Source: CAZBEA01 sp964490835
Lineage (GTDB): Bacteria; Patescibacteriota; Microgenomatia; Levybacterales; GWA1-39-11
NCBI GenBank assembly: GCA_964490835.1
Contig: CAZBEA010000018.1
Location: 1 to 16,570 of the forward strand
Length of the DNA stretch: 16,570 nt
Direction: 5' to 3'
This document shows positions 1 through 7,311 of the stretch, one piece after another (position 1 is the stretch's first letter; every line of letters starts with the position of its first letter). The translations under genes were made by a program, and so were the position numbers. The notes beneath the pieces were generated by a model, which ran no database searches, had not been told where the DNA came from, and worked only from the letters and a program-made list of their open reading frames with translations.

Positions 1-377
1 TGAGGGCTAAAGTAAAAAAGAACAAGGCAAAAATTGAATTTGTAGGCGAGGTAAATGATGCTGAAAAATTGCGTCTCATGGCTGGGGCAAGGGGGTATAT
101 TTTTGCTTCGTACGATGAGGATTTTGGTATTACTCCGGTCGAGGCAATGAGCCAGGGAATACCTGTTATCGCATATAAGTCAGGTGGAGTACAAGAGACG
201 GTTGTCGAGGGAAAGACGGGACTTTTTTACGGGAAAAATACATCTGAAGAGTTGAATAAGGCCATAGAGAAATTTGAGAATATAAAAATTATGCCGTCGG
301 ATTGTATTACTCAGGCACGGAAATTCGACAAGAAAAATTTTACAACACAGATTCGCAGTATTGTGGGGGAAGTTTAA
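1..377 (+). CDS. GT4-family glycosyltransferase, C-terminal fragment
   Basis: This is the 3' end of a gene that enters from the left edge; the open frame is continuous from base 3 to the TAA at 375-377, about 124 residues. The fragment is the nucleotide-sugar-binding half of a GT-B fold glycosyltransferase. It has the E-x7-E motif (EDFGITPVE) followed by AMSQGIPVIAYKSGGVQE and a TGLFYG turn, as in GT4 enzymes that transfer a sugar from a nucleotide donor to a lipid or glycan at the cytoplasmic face of the membrane. The acceptor-binding N-terminal domain lies outside the window, so the substrate cannot be named. The next gene, mutM, starts one base after the stop, which suggests co-transcription without a functional link. 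Confidence 0.85.
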   Translation, partial: RAKVKKNKAKIEFVGEVNDAEKLRLMAGARGYIFASYDEDFGITPVEAMSQGIPVIAYKSGGVQETVVEGKTGLFYGKNTSEELNKAIEKFENIKIMPSDCITQARKFDKKNFTTQIRSIVGEV

Positions 378-378
378 T

Positions 379-1221
379 ATGCCGGAATTACCCGAAGTCG
401 AAACAATTAGGCGCGGTCTTGAAAAATATACCGTGGGCCACAAAATTCTTGATGTAAAAATAATCCATCCCGGAATTTTCGAAGGTGATCCGAGGAAAGT
501 AATTGGAGGCAAAATTACCGGTATCCGCCGTCTTGCCAAAGGGCTTATTATCGATTTTGACAACTCGTATTCACTTGCAATACATATTAGATTAACCGGA
601 CAGTTGGTATATCGAGATAAAGCCACGGAAAAAATTCCCGTGTCACCCCTAAAAGTGGGATCGGTCCCAAATGCTTTCACTCATATAATTTTTGAACTGG
701 ATCAAGATGCTAGACTTTACTACAACGATCAAAGAAGATTTGGCTGGATACGGGTAGTTCCGACCAATGAAGTTTTGGAAATGAAATTCTTCAAAACCCT
801 TGGGCCCGAGCTCTTTAAGGACCTTACTAAAGAGGTTTTTCGAAAGATTGTTTTAGCATCTCCTACTAAGATAAAGCCGCTTCTGATGGATCAAGAGAAA
901 ATAGGGGGCATTGGGAATATTTATGCTAATGACGCGCTTTTCAGATCAAAAATTGATCCTCGAAGACCGGCAAAAAGCTTAACGACTGGCGAGGTAGATT
1001 CATTATATGATTCGCTCGTTGCTGTAATGGAAAAGAGTTTTGAGGAGGGCGGAGCATCGGAACTCTCTTTTGTGAATGTATTGGGACAGGAAGGTGGATA
1101 TCAGCGGTACGCACTTATTTATGGGAGACGAGGTGAGAAATGTAAAGTGTGTGGTGGTAGGATCGAATTCTTTAAATTGGCAGGACGCGGAACCTATTTT
1201 TGCCCGACCTGCCAGCGTTAA
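379..1221 (+). CDS. mutM: Formamidopyrimidine-DNA glycosylase / AP lyase (Fpg)
   Basis: This 280-residue bifunctional base-excision enzyme removes 8-oxoguanine and formamidopyrimidines and then nicks the abasic site. The start is ATG 379, because the mature enzyme needs Pro2 as the Schiff-base nucleophile: the N-terminus reads MPELPEVETIRRGL with Pro2 and Glu3. A GGGGGA stretch about 10 bases upstream could serve as a ribosome site. Lys54 (RRLAKG) corresponds to E. coli Lys57. The DQRRFGW segment, the helix-two-turn-helix region (MDQEKIGGIGNIYANDALF) and a C-terminal zinc finger with Cys255, Cys258, Cys275 and Cys278 are all present, as is the AGRGTYF arginine loop. Length and motifs match active family members. 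The gene starts 1 bp after the glycosyltransferase stop. Its own stop overlaps that of the convergent downstream gene in the palindrome TTAA. Confidence 0.97.
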   Translation: MPELPEVETIRRGLEKYTVGHKILDVKIIHPGIFEGDPRKVIGGKITGIRRLAKGLIIDFDNSYSLAIHIRLTGQLVYRDKATEKIPVSPLKVGSVPNAFTHIIFELDQDARLYYNDQRRFGWIRVVPTNEVLEMKFFKTLGPELFKDLTKEVFRKIVLASPTKIKPLLMDQEKIGGIGNIYANDALFRSKIDPRRPAKSLTTGEVDSLYDSLVAVMEKSFEEGGASELSFVNVLGQEGGYQRYALIYGRRGEKCKVCGGRIEFFKLAGRGTYFCPTCQR

Positions 1222-1781
1222 GACTTTTTCAACTTGCAAGCGAGGGCGTAAGAATGGAGATTGTAAAAGAGTAACAATAACAGCATAATAATTGAGACAA
1301 CATAGAGCTCAATCCCCCCAAACGGCAATATAGCAACAACCCCTCCTAATCCAAAAAGAGAGATAAATGACAGTCCACACGAAGCACACCCTGTCGCAAC
1401 GAGCGTTATAAGCCCGGCGCCAAATGTGAGCTTGAGACTTCCTTGGCGTGCCAAAAACTTAATCTTACGGAACACCAAAGTAAGATTTGTTCCAAAAAGC
1501 AACGAGGCAGAAAGAAGAAGGACGACATCGATAGGTGTGATAGTTGCAAAAGACCCCCAAAAAAGCGTCCAGAGGATGCTTATTTGGGAGCCAAGGCTGT
1601 AGTCTGACCCCAAAATCGAAAAAACATTCGTATAGTTGGTCGAGAGTAGGGCAAGGTTGAGATAAAGAAAACCCCAAAAGATACTTTTAAGAATGAAGAG
1701 ACGCTGATTGATTTCACGAAAAAGGATTCGTGTGAGAAATGGAATATCCGTAAGAAAGAATCTATTTTGCGAGTTCTTCAT
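1218..1781 (-). CDS. Polytopic membrane protein with a CxxC motif, partner candidate of DsbA
   Basis: No named family is recognised. The 187-residue product (from ATG 1781) is very hydrophobic, with about five membrane segments near residues 28-48, 66-84, 85-105, 118-152 and 156-176. A GCASCG motif (Cys132, Cys135) sits inside the fourth hydrophobic stretch and is followed by SFISLFGLGG and LPFGGIEL. The only other cysteine is Cys182. ATG 1781 was preferred over the upstream ATG at 1817 because the longer form would overlap DsbA by 56 bp rather than 20 bp; neither start has a good ribosome site. Overlap with the dsbA-like gene suggests co-translation. A membrane-embedded CxxC next to a DsbA-like protein suggests electron exchange with it, in the role of DsbB, VKOR or CcdA, but this is inference; sequence similarity to those families is not evident. 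Confidence 0.75.
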   Translation of the reverse strand: MKNSQNRFFLTDIPFLTRILFREINQRLFILKSIFWGFLYLNLALLSTNYTNVFSILGSDYSLGSQISILWTLFWGSFATITPIDVVLLLSASLLFGTNLTLVFRKIKFLARQGSLKLTFGAGLITLVATGCASCGLSFISLFGLGGVVAILPFGGIELYVVSIIMLLLLLFYNLHSYALACKLKKS

Positions 1782-2550
1782 CAATAATCTTTTTGAATGC
1801 ATCAATAGGTTGTGCACCTACGAGCTGAAGACCGTTGATGTAGAAAGTGGGAGTTCCCGAAACACCTGCTGCGGTGCCGTCGGCTGTGTCTTTGTCTACA
1901 TTTTCTGCATACTCTTCATTATCAAGACAATCATTGAAGTCGCCGGTATCCATGCCAAGATCTGCAGCCCATTGTTTGTAGGTATCGGCATTTGAAGTTG
2001 AGATGGAAGCGTTATTCTCAAATACTTTATCATGGAATTCCCAGAACATATCTTGTTCGTCCGCACACTCAGAAGCCAGAGCCAGGGGTCTTGCTTGTGG
2101 GTGGAAAGAAAGCGGGAAGTGTCTGTAATAAAGTTTTGCTTTTCCGGCGTCAATATAATCTTTAATAAGTGTTGGAAGAGTATCTGTGTAGAATCTTCCA
2201 CAGAAAGGACATTCAAAATCCGAGAATTCAACTATAGTGACCGGAGCATTTTCATCTCCTTTTACAGGAAAATGTCCATTTTCTACATCAACCGGCCCGG
2301 TTGGCGCTGTTGGTGCTTGAGGTGCGGCATCAGGTGCAGCGGCTATCGGTGCTGGGGCAGAGTTGGTTTCCATCCCTTGCATTTTCCCAAATAGATACGA
2401 TGCAAGAGAAAATGAGATCAAAAGCAGAACATATACCAATTGGTTCATGTTTACTTTTGAAACTTTGCCGGCAACATCGCCAAGAGTCATATTGGATAGC
2501 TTGGAGCTTGGAGCGGGTTTCACAGGAGCAGAAGCTTTTTTGACGGCCAT
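1762..2550 (-). CDS. Membrane-anchored DsbA-like thiol-disulfide oxidoreductase
   Basis: The 262-residue protein has a short charged and Ala/Pro-rich cytoplasmic tail, one membrane anchor (about residues 36-56, VYVLLLISFSLASYLFG), a flexible Ala/Pro linker (about 64-86) and a DsbA/DSBA-like thioredoxin-fold domain. The active site is Cys114-Pro-Phe-Cys117 in EFSDFECPFC. The cis-Pro loop reads SGTPTFYING. An additional cysteine pair (ASECAD and DFNDCLDN) may form a structural disulfide. It should oxidise or isomerise disulfides in exported proteins, tethered outside the cytoplasmic membrane. The start ATG 2550 is chosen because a consensus promoter ends 7 bp upstream of it; two in-frame ATGs further upstream lie at or within the -10 box. 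The stop overlaps the next gene by 20 bp. Confidence 0.93.
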   Translation of the reverse strand: MAVKKASAPVKPAPSSKLSNMTLGDVAGKVSKVNMNQLVYVLLLISFSLASYLFGKMQGMETNSAPAPIAAAPDAAPQAPTAPTGPVDVENGHFPVKGDENAPVTIVEFSDFECPFCGRFYTDTLPTLIKDYIDAGKAKLYYRHFPLSFHPQARPLALASECADEQDMFWEFHDKVFENNASISTSNADTYKQWAADLGMDTGDFNDCLDNEEYAENVDKDTADGTAAGVSGTPTFYINGLQLVGAQPIDAFKKIIDEELAK

Positions 2551-2587
2551 GGACATCAGTATAGTAAAGAGCAATTCGTCTTGTCAA
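2551..2587 (-). promoter_or_regulatory. Consensus promoter for the dsbA-like gene (leaderless geometry)
   Basis: Read on the minus strand, TTGACA (2587-2582) and TATACT (2563-2558) are separated by 18 bp. The -10 box ends 7 bp before ATG 2550, so the expected transcription start is at or next to the A of the start codon, with no room for a ribosome site. The -35 box lies only 7 bp from the -35 box of the divergent promoter at 2595. Confidence 0.75.
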
Positions 2588-2594
2588 GACCTCA

Positions 2595-2623
2595 TTGCAA
2601 TTTTTTATATGCTCTGATATCCT
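2595..2623 (+). promoter_or_regulatory. Promoter upstream of UMP kinase
   Basis: TTGCAA (2595-2600), a 17-bp spacer and TATCCT (2618-2623) form a plausible sigma-70-type promoter. The expected start is about 2629-2630, which coincides with an ATG opening a short leader frame and with the start of a terminator-like hairpin. It is arranged back to back with the dsbA promoter. Confidence 0.5.
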
Positions 2624-2628
2624 AGAGC

Positions 2629-2664
2629 ATGGCAAGCACGAATGCTTGCCTTTTTACGGCTTGA
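2629..2664 (+). CDS. Possible 11-residue leader peptide before UMP kinase
   Basis: ATG 2629 opens the frame MASTNACLFTA and ends at TGA 2662-2664, so its stop directly touches the UMP kinase ATG at 2665. The ATG lies 5 bp after the -10 box, so it would be the first codon of a leaderless transcript. The coding region spans a perfect hairpin followed by five T residues. The geometry suggests a regulatory leader peptide or translational coupling, but an open frame of this length can arise by chance and no conservation can be judged here. Confidence 0.3.
   Translation: MASTNACLFTA
2631..2655 (+). terminator. Intrinsic terminator-like hairpin in the UMP kinase leader (possible attenuator)
   Basis: GGCAAGC (2631-2637) and GCTTGCC (2644-2650) form a perfect 7-bp stem with a 6-base loop, followed by TTTTT (2651-2655). 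It lies between the likely promoter and the UMP kinase start, so it would act as an attenuator if the promoter at 2595 is real. It could instead stop plus-strand read-through coming from mutM across the antisense dsbA region. Confidence 0.6.
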
Positions 2665-3387
2665 ATGGGTAGTAATTTTAAAAGAAAAACTGTTATCTCA
2701 CTCGGCGGTTCTCTTGTCGTTCCCTCCTCAGGAATCGATATCTCTTTCCTCAAAAAATTTAATGCGCTCATTCGTGAAGAAATAAAAAACGATCCCAATC
2801 ATCAATTTTTTCTCGTTGTCGGAGGTGGATCTACTGCAAGAAAATACGCCGAAGCGGGACGTGAAATAATTGGACACGATCTTGCACCAAGTGATCTGGA
2901 TTGGCTCGGAATCCATGCGACCCGACTCAACGCGCAGCTTATTCGGACTATATTTCGTGATATTGCACATCCTTATGTTTTAAAACACTACGAGATTATT
3001 CGAAAAGCTGAGGAGGCTGTTGTGGTAGCATCGGGGTGGAAGCCCGGTTGGTCGACAGATTATTGCGCGGCACTTGTCAGTGAGGACTATGGAGCAAAGG
3101 CTATAGTTAACTTAAGCAATATTGAGTATGTGTATGATAAAGACCCCAAGCAATTTAAAGACGCCAAAAAAATCGAACGAATAACCTGGTCGGAATTTAG
3201 GGATATCGTCGGAGACGAATGGATTCCCGGTATGAATGTTCCATTTGACCCGGTCGCATCTAAGAGGGCACAGCAGCTAGGTTTGACAGTTGCCGTTATG
3301 AAAGGAACAGATCTTGATAATTTCAAAAACTTTTTAGAGGGTAGAGAGTTCAAAGGAACTCTTATCGAATCTGATTCGCAAGACTAA
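2665..3387 (+). CDS. pyrH: UMP kinase, archaeal-type (amino acid kinase fold)
   Basis: The 240-residue cytosolic enzyme phosphorylates UMP to UDP with ATP in pyrimidine nucleotide synthesis. It shows the amino acid kinase fold: the N-terminal phosphate loop KTVISLGGSLVVP (residues 8-20), VVGGGSTARKYAEAGREI (51-68), DWLGIHATRLNAQLIR (79-94), VASGWKPGWSTDYCAAL (121-137) and VNLSNIEYVYDKDP (148-161). It ends with a FDPVASKRAQQLGL element. The order and wording of these motifs resemble the archaeal UMP kinase subfamily rather than the usual bacterial PyrH, a trait I associate with Patescibacteria. ATG 2665 fits the family N-terminus. An upstream in-frame ATG is separated from it by a TGA. The gene is followed at once by the promoter of nnrD. 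Confidence 0.9.
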   Translation: MGSNFKRKTVISLGGSLVVPSSGIDISFLKKFNALIREEIKNDPNHQFFLVVGGGSTARKYAEAGREIIGHDLAPSDLDWLGIHATRLNAQLIRTIFRDIAHPYVLKHYEIIRKAEEAVVVASGWKPGWSTDYCAALVSEDYGAKAIVNLSNIEYVYDKDPKQFKDAKKIERITWSEFRDIVGDEWIPGMNVPFDPVASKRAQQLGLTVAVMKGTDLDNFKNFLEGREFKGTLIESDSQD

Positions 3388-3392
3388 TCTTC

Positions 3393-3422
3393 TTTCACCT
3401 TCCCCCCTGCTCGGTGTACAAT
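3393..3422 (+). promoter_or_regulatory. Promoter of nnrD-gpsA, leaderless geometry
   Basis: TTTCAC (3393-3398), an 18-bp spacer and TACAAT (3417-3422) precede ATG 3429 by exactly 6 bp, so the predicted transcript begins at the start codon. The -35 box is imperfect. Confidence 0.55.
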
Positions 3423-3428
3423 ACTTCC

Positions 3429-4286
3429 ATGAATACCTTTGATCCGTCGACACTCCACAATCTGTGGCGGCCTTCACCCGATTCTCATAAAGGGCAAAAT
3501 GGAAAATTACTTCTGATCGGTGGTTCAAAATTATTCCACGCTGCTTCATTGTGGCCCCTGACAGTCGCATCAAGAATGTGTGACATGGTTTTTTATGCCT
3601 CGGTTCCCGAAAATAACGCTCTTGTCTCCCGAGCAAAAGAAGAATTCAGAAATGGGATTGTTATCCCACGTTCAAATATTAAAGACTATATTCAGGAAGC
3701 TGACTGTATTCTTATTGGACCAGGGCTACCCCGCGAAAGTGGTGAGCAGTCAGGGGATGATGACACCAAATATTTGACCGAGCATTTATTATGCACATAC
3801 CCTGATAAAAAATGGGTAATTGATGGGGGCTCGCTTCAGACAATTAACACAGAAGTTTTGAGGTTACTTAAGACAAGGCCGATTTTGACTCCTCATCACG
3901 GAGAATTTGAATTGTTGAAAAAAAACAGTAATGAATCTTTTATATCAGTGATCCAAAATTTAGAGACACACGATCAGGTAGAGTCTTTTGCACATGAATT
4001 TAATTGTGTGGTTCTTTTAAAGGGAAAGGAAGATATTATTTTTTCACCCGATCAAAATTGCACAATAAAAGGAGGAAACGCAGGAATGACAAAAGGGGGA
4101 ACCGGAGATGTCTTGGCCGGACTTGTTGCGGCTTTTTATACGAAAAATGAAGCATTTTTGTCAGCCTCCGCAGGAAGCTATATCAATAAGAAAGCAGGCG
4201 AGGCTCTAGCAGAAAGGATGGGAATATATTTTAATGCATCCGATCTTGCAGATGAAATTCCACGAGTTCTCAACAGTCTTCTATGA
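3429..4286 (+). CDS. nnrD: ADP/ATP-dependent NAD(P)H-hydrate dehydratase
   Basis: This 285-residue ribokinase-fold enzyme of metabolite repair dehydrates S-NADHX and S-NADPHX back to NAD(P)H. It has an N-terminal HKGQNGKLLLIGGS element, an LTPHHGEFELL segment, a VLLKGKEDII strand, and the nucleotide-binding signature GGNAGMTKGGTGDVLAG, whose Asp is the expected catalytic base. It is the single-domain form: the NAD(P)HX epimerase domain that is fused to it in many bacteria is absent and not elsewhere in the window. ATG 3429 is chosen over GTG 3414 because the GTG lies at the -10 box. The stop overlaps the gpsA start (ATGA at 4283-4286), indicating translational coupling; both enzymes handle NAD(P)H. 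Confidence 0.93.
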   Translation: MNTFDPSTLHNLWRPSPDSHKGQNGKLLLIGGSKLFHAASLWPLTVASRMCDMVFYASVPENNALVSRAKEEFRNGIVIPRSNIKDYIQEADCILIGPGLPRESGEQSGDDDTKYLTEHLLCTYPDKKWVIDGGSLQTINTEVLRLLKTRPILTPHHGEFELLKKNSNESFISVIQNLETHDQVESFAHEFNCVVLLKGKEDIIFSPDQNCTIKGGNAGMTKGGTGDVLAGLVAAFYTKNEAFLSASAGSYINKKAGEALAERMGIYFNASDLADEIPRVLNSLL

Positions 4287-5155
4287 AAATCTATATTCTC
4301 GGTCACGGGGCGTGGGGTGGTGCAGTGGCAACACTTTTTCAGGAAAATGGATACGAAGTCTCAGTTTTGAATAACGGTGAGGCGGTGCCTGAGGATTCGG
4401 TTATTTTCTCAGCGATCCCAACGCAAGCGCTCCGAGAAGTTTTATCCTCAGTTGAATTTCAGCGGGATACGGTCTTTATAAATGGTGCCAAAGGCATAGA
4501 GCAAAATACACATTTTCTTCCATACGAAATAGTTCGAGAATTGAAAGGAGAAATTGCATATGTGAGTCTTATGGGACCGAGCTTTGCTGACGAAGTAAAA
4601 AATAAAATGCCTACATTAGTAAATTTAGGATATCGAGACGAGGAGGTTGGGAAAAAAGCAAGAGATCTCATTCAGACCGATTATTTTCGTGTGAGGCTCA
4701 CCAAATCAATTCGTGCACTAGAACTTTCTGCTGCATTTAAAAATATCTATGCAATTGCCTCGGGTGTTGCCGAAGGACTTGGATTTGGAACAAATACTCG
4801 GGTGAAGCTGATACTTCTTGCAATTGAGGAGGTAAAAGCGCTCAAAACCGCGCTTGATTTTAAGGATGACGAGCGATCACTTCCCGCCACAATCGGTGAT
4901 TTGATTTTAACCTCTTCGAGCGAAGAATCGAGAAATTTTAGATTTGGGGAGGAGCTTGTAAAAGTCTCACCAGAAGAAGCGTTAGAAAGAATTGGCGAGA
5001 CGGTTGAGGGGTACTTTACCACCAAATCCGTCCCACATTTTGAAGAAAAGACAGGACTAAATCTCCCGCTGGCCAGATTTGTCTATGAGATTTGCTACGT
5101 TTCAAGCGACATCCCACTTCGTGAGCGGTTTATGAAGTTTGTGAAGAATTCTTAG
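4283..5155 (+). CDS. gpsA: NAD(P)H-dependent glycerol-3-phosphate dehydrogenase
   Basis: The enzyme reduces dihydroxyacetone phosphate to sn-glycerol-3-phosphate, the backbone for phospholipids, in the cytosol. Visible motifs are the Rossmann loop GHGAWGGAVA (residues 7-16), FINGAKGIEQ, SLMGPSFADEV, the catalytic-lysine region ELSAAFKNIYAIASG, GFGTNTRVKLI and PATIGDLILT. At 290 residues it is shorter than the usual 330 or so, but no conserved block is missing. It overlaps nnrD by 4 bp. Its TAG stop overlaps the stop of the convergent recF gene within TTAG at 5152-5155. The lipid it serves cannot be inferred, since Patescibacteria often lack complete lipid synthesis. Confidence 0.95.
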   Translation: MKIYILGHGAWGGAVATLFQENGYEVSVLNNGEAVPEDSVIFSAIPTQALREVLSSVEFQRDTVFINGAKGIEQNTHFLPYEIVRELKGEIAYVSLMGPSFADEVKNKMPTLVNLGYRDEEVGKKARDLIQTDYFRVRLTKSIRALELSAAFKNIYAIASGVAEGLGFGTNTRVKLILLAIEEVKALKTALDFKDDERSLPATIGDLILTSSSEESRNFRFGEELVKVSPEEALERIGETVEGYFTTKSVPHFEEKTGLNLPLARFVYEICYVSSDIPLRERFMKFVKNS

Positions 5156-6195
5156 AGCTCAATAATCTCCACCTCTTCATCTTGAATGATGCTTTCCGGA
5201 ATAAATTCTTTGTGAGTGGTTGTTATGATGGTCTGTTGGTCGGGGAGGAGTTCGAGAATGTGATGAATATTAGTGTTATCGAGCTCTGAGAAGATGTCAT
5301 CGAGTAACAGAATAGGGGCCTGCCCGACAGCTTTTTCAAGATAGAGCATTTCAAGAATTTTCAGTTGAAAAATAGTCAGTCTTTGTTGTCCTCGAGATCC
5401 AAATTCACGGATCGATTGTTCTCGAGCGGGAAAATTGAAAAAAACATCATCACGCTGTGGTCCGACAAGAGTGGTAGCAGCTCCGAGCTCTGCCTCTTTA
5501 TACTGATCAAGCCTGGCACGCGAAATAATACTTTTGTCGTAGACCGTCTTAAAATCAAAAATATCTTTTTTTGAACCATTCAGATATTCAATAAACTCTT
5601 CGCGTTCTTGGGTGACTGCGCTGCCATGCTGAATAAGTAAATTATCCCAATACTCAAATTCGTGAGCTCCAAAAAACTTTTTCCCCTCACGCGTTAAATA
5701 AAGCATTCGATTGCGCTGTTTGAGCGCTTTTTCGTAAATAATCAGTGATGTGCGATACGGTTTTGATGCCTGGGTGAGGACTGAATTCAGAAAGTTCCGT
5801 CTCATCGAAGGAGAACCGATAAGGAGTTCCAGGTCTTCGGGTGTAAAAAGAACCGTTGTTATATGAGAGGAAAATTCCTGATGGCGCCTTCCAACATCGT
5901 TTATCATATATTTCTTGGAAAGCCTGCCTAATTTCAGAGAAAAAATGACGGTAAGTTTTACCTTTTCATCATTTTCCACCTCAGCCTCTATGCGTGCAAA
6001 GTTTTCATCCGTTGTAACGACATCCTTGTCTTCATCGGCTCTAAAGCTTTTGCCGTATGAAAGAATGTGGAGCGCTTCAAGAATTGAGGTTTTACCGGCT
6101 GTATTTTGCCCCAGAATTATAGTTGTATCGGCAAATGAAAATGTGGCTTTTGAGTGATTTCTGATATGGGAAAGAGTAATTTTTTCGACTTTCAT
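5152..6195 (-). CDS. recF: DNA replication and repair protein RecF
   Basis: This 347-residue SMC-like ATPase acts in RecFOR-mediated loading of RecA on gapped DNA. The start ATG 6195 gives the family N-terminus MKVEKITLSHIRNHSKATF. A longer frame to 6261 would run through the promoter. Walker A is GQNTAGKTS (residues 29-37), the ABC signature region is SRGQQRL (267-273), and Walker B is ILLLDDIFSELD with Asp299 and Asp300. The Walker A loop has Thr-Ala where the usual consensus has Gly-x. The gene is transcribed alone, not in the dnaA-dnaN-recF cluster common in other bacteria. Its stop overlaps that of gpsA. Confidence 0.94.
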   Translation of the reverse strand: MKVEKITLSHIRNHSKATFSFADTTIILGQNTAGKTSILEALHILSYGKSFRADEDKDVVTTDENFARIEAEVENDEKVKLTVIFSLKLGRLSKKYMINDVGRRHQEFSSHITTVLFTPEDLELLIGSPSMRRNFLNSVLTQASKPYRTSLIIYEKALKQRNRMLYLTREGKKFFGAHEFEYWDNLLIQHGSAVTQEREEFIEYLNGSKKDIFDFKTVYDKSIISRARLDQYKEAELGAATTLVGPQRDDVFFNFPAREQSIREFGSRGQQRLTIFQLKILEMLYLEKAVGQAPILLLDDIFSELDNTNIHHILELLPDQQTIITTTHKEFIPESIIQDEEVEIIEL

Positions 6196-6201
6196 CCCAT
6201 G

Positions 6202-6210
6202 ATTATAGCA
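6202..6210 (-). promoter_or_regulatory. Extended -10 promoter of recF, leaderless geometry
   Basis: On the minus strand TGCTATAAT (6210-6202) is an extended -10 element. The TATAAT ends 6 bp before ATG 6195, predicting a leaderless transcript. No convincing -35 box is seen 17-18 bp upstream. Confidence 0.6.
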
Positions 6211-6223
6211 GGAGCATGGTAAG

Positions 6224-6253
6224 TTGATTTTGACTATCATTTTGGCGCATAAT
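6224..6253 (+). promoter_or_regulatory. Promoter of the fic-ligase operon
   Basis: TTGATT (6224-6229) and CATAAT (6248-6253) are separated by 18 bp. The expected start near 6260 leaves a leader of about 13 bases before ATG 6274, without a Shine-Dalgarno sequence. The -35 box overlaps the upstream region of the divergent recF promoter. Confidence 0.45.
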
Positions 6254-6273
6254 AAACCCACATTTTGCTGCCT

Positions 6274-7308
6274 ATGTATACTCCGCTGTACTCAATTACA
6301 AATACAATTCTGCGCCACATTGGCTCGATCGAAGCCGCCAAGGAAGTGATCGAACACGCACCGCTTTTACCATATTGGGAGAAAAAATTTCAAGAAGATG
6401 CAGCGCTTCGTACTATCCACTTTGGAACCCACATTGAAGGAAATGAGTTAACAATTCATCAGGTAGAGCGCGTGCTCGACGGTCAGCACGTTGTTGCGCG
6501 TGACCGAGACGTACAGGAAGTTATGAATTATCGTGCCGTTATGGACTATTTGGGGAGGAGACGGCACATGGTAATCGATGAGGACACGATACTTGATCTG
6601 CATAAATTAACTGTTTCGAGAATTCTTGAAGAGGAAGAAGCCGGAAACTACAGAAAAAAAGAAGTTGTCATTAAAAATAGCACAACCGGCGAAGTGGTTT
6701 TTCGTCCACCACGATCAATTGAAGTGCCGTGGCAGATTAAAGATTTGGTGCAATTTATCAACGATGAGGAGGATACACACCCGATTCTGAAGGCCGGGAT
6801 AATTCACTACGAATTTGTGAGAATCCATCCGTTCGTTGATGGAAATGGTAGAGTAGGGAGGGCACTTTCGACTCTGGCTCTTTTCAAGATGGGCTATGAT
6901 ATTCGCCAATTCTTTGCACTCGAAGAGCATTTTGACAACAACCCGAAAGAATATTACCAAGCGCTCCAAACTGTTGAAATTCAAAATGGCGATCTCACAC
7001 GATGGCTTGAGTACTTCACATCGTGCCTTGCAATAGAACTCACAAAGATCAAGGAAAAAATTGAAAATATTTCCGTGGATGTAAAAATAAAAGAAAAATT
7101 GGGTGGGGAGCCGATTATGCTTTCAGATAGACAAATGAAGATAATGGAGTACATCCGGGCCAATAGTTATCTTGAAAACAGAGCATTTGAAACTCTGTTC
7201 CCCGATGTTTCAGAAGATACGGCTCTCAGAGAAGTACAAGACCTTGTGAAGAAGGGGATTTTAGTCAAGCGAGGTAAGACAAAAGGTGTAAAATATCTGA
7301 TGGCATAG
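6274..7308 (+). CDS. Fic-domain AMP-transferase with C-terminal winged helix
   Basis: The 344-residue protein is predicted to transfer AMP from ATP to a hydroxyl side chain of a target protein. The catalytic Fic motif is HPFVDGNGRVGR (His185, Asp189, Asn191, Arg193, Arg196). Upstream, GTHIEGNEL (residues 51-59) resembles the inhibitory-helix motif of class II Fic proteins, with Glu55 in the place of the inhibitory glutamate; the usual Ser/Thr four residues before it is Gly51, while Thr52 is present. Residues about 282-344 (LSDRQMKIMEYIRAN and following) look like a winged helix-turn-helix, typical of multi-domain Fic proteins that may sense DNA or partners. TTG 6265 is an alternative start. 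The gene is three bases from the next one and heads a likely operon with DNA ligase. The target is unknown. Confidence 0.92.
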   Translation: MYTPLYSITNTILRHIGSIEAAKEVIEHAPLLPYWEKKFQEDAALRTIHFGTHIEGNELTIHQVERVLDGQHVVARDRDVQEVMNYRAVMDYLGRRRHMVIDEDTILDLHKLTVSRILEEEEAGNYRKKEVVIKNSTTGEVVFRPPRSIEVPWQIKDLVQFINDEEDTHPILKAGIIHYEFVRIHPFVDGNGRVGRALSTLALFKMGYDIRQFFALEEHFDNNPKEYYQALQTVEIQNGDLTRWLEYFTSCLAIELTKIKEKIENISVDVKIKEKLGGEPIMLSDRQMKIMEYIRANSYLENRAFETLFPDVSEDTALREVQDLVKKGILVKRGKTKGVKYLMA

Positions 7309-7311
7309 CTT

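Noticed and set aside
180..680. 166-residue minus-strand frame
   Set aside because: It is a shadow of the glycosyltransferase and mutM genes, which have clear motifs on the plus strand.
2629..3387. UMP kinase starting at ATG 2629 with TGA read as glycine, as in Gracilibacteria and Absconditabacteria
   Set aside because: The frame from 2629 is in phase, but TGA serves as a normal stop for trxB and nnrD, and glycines in all proteins are encoded by GGN. The family N-terminus fits ATG 2665.
6195..6261. 22-residue N-terminal extension of RecF
   Set aside because: It runs through the -10 box and promoter region, and RecF proteins begin at the strand now starting with MKVEKITL.
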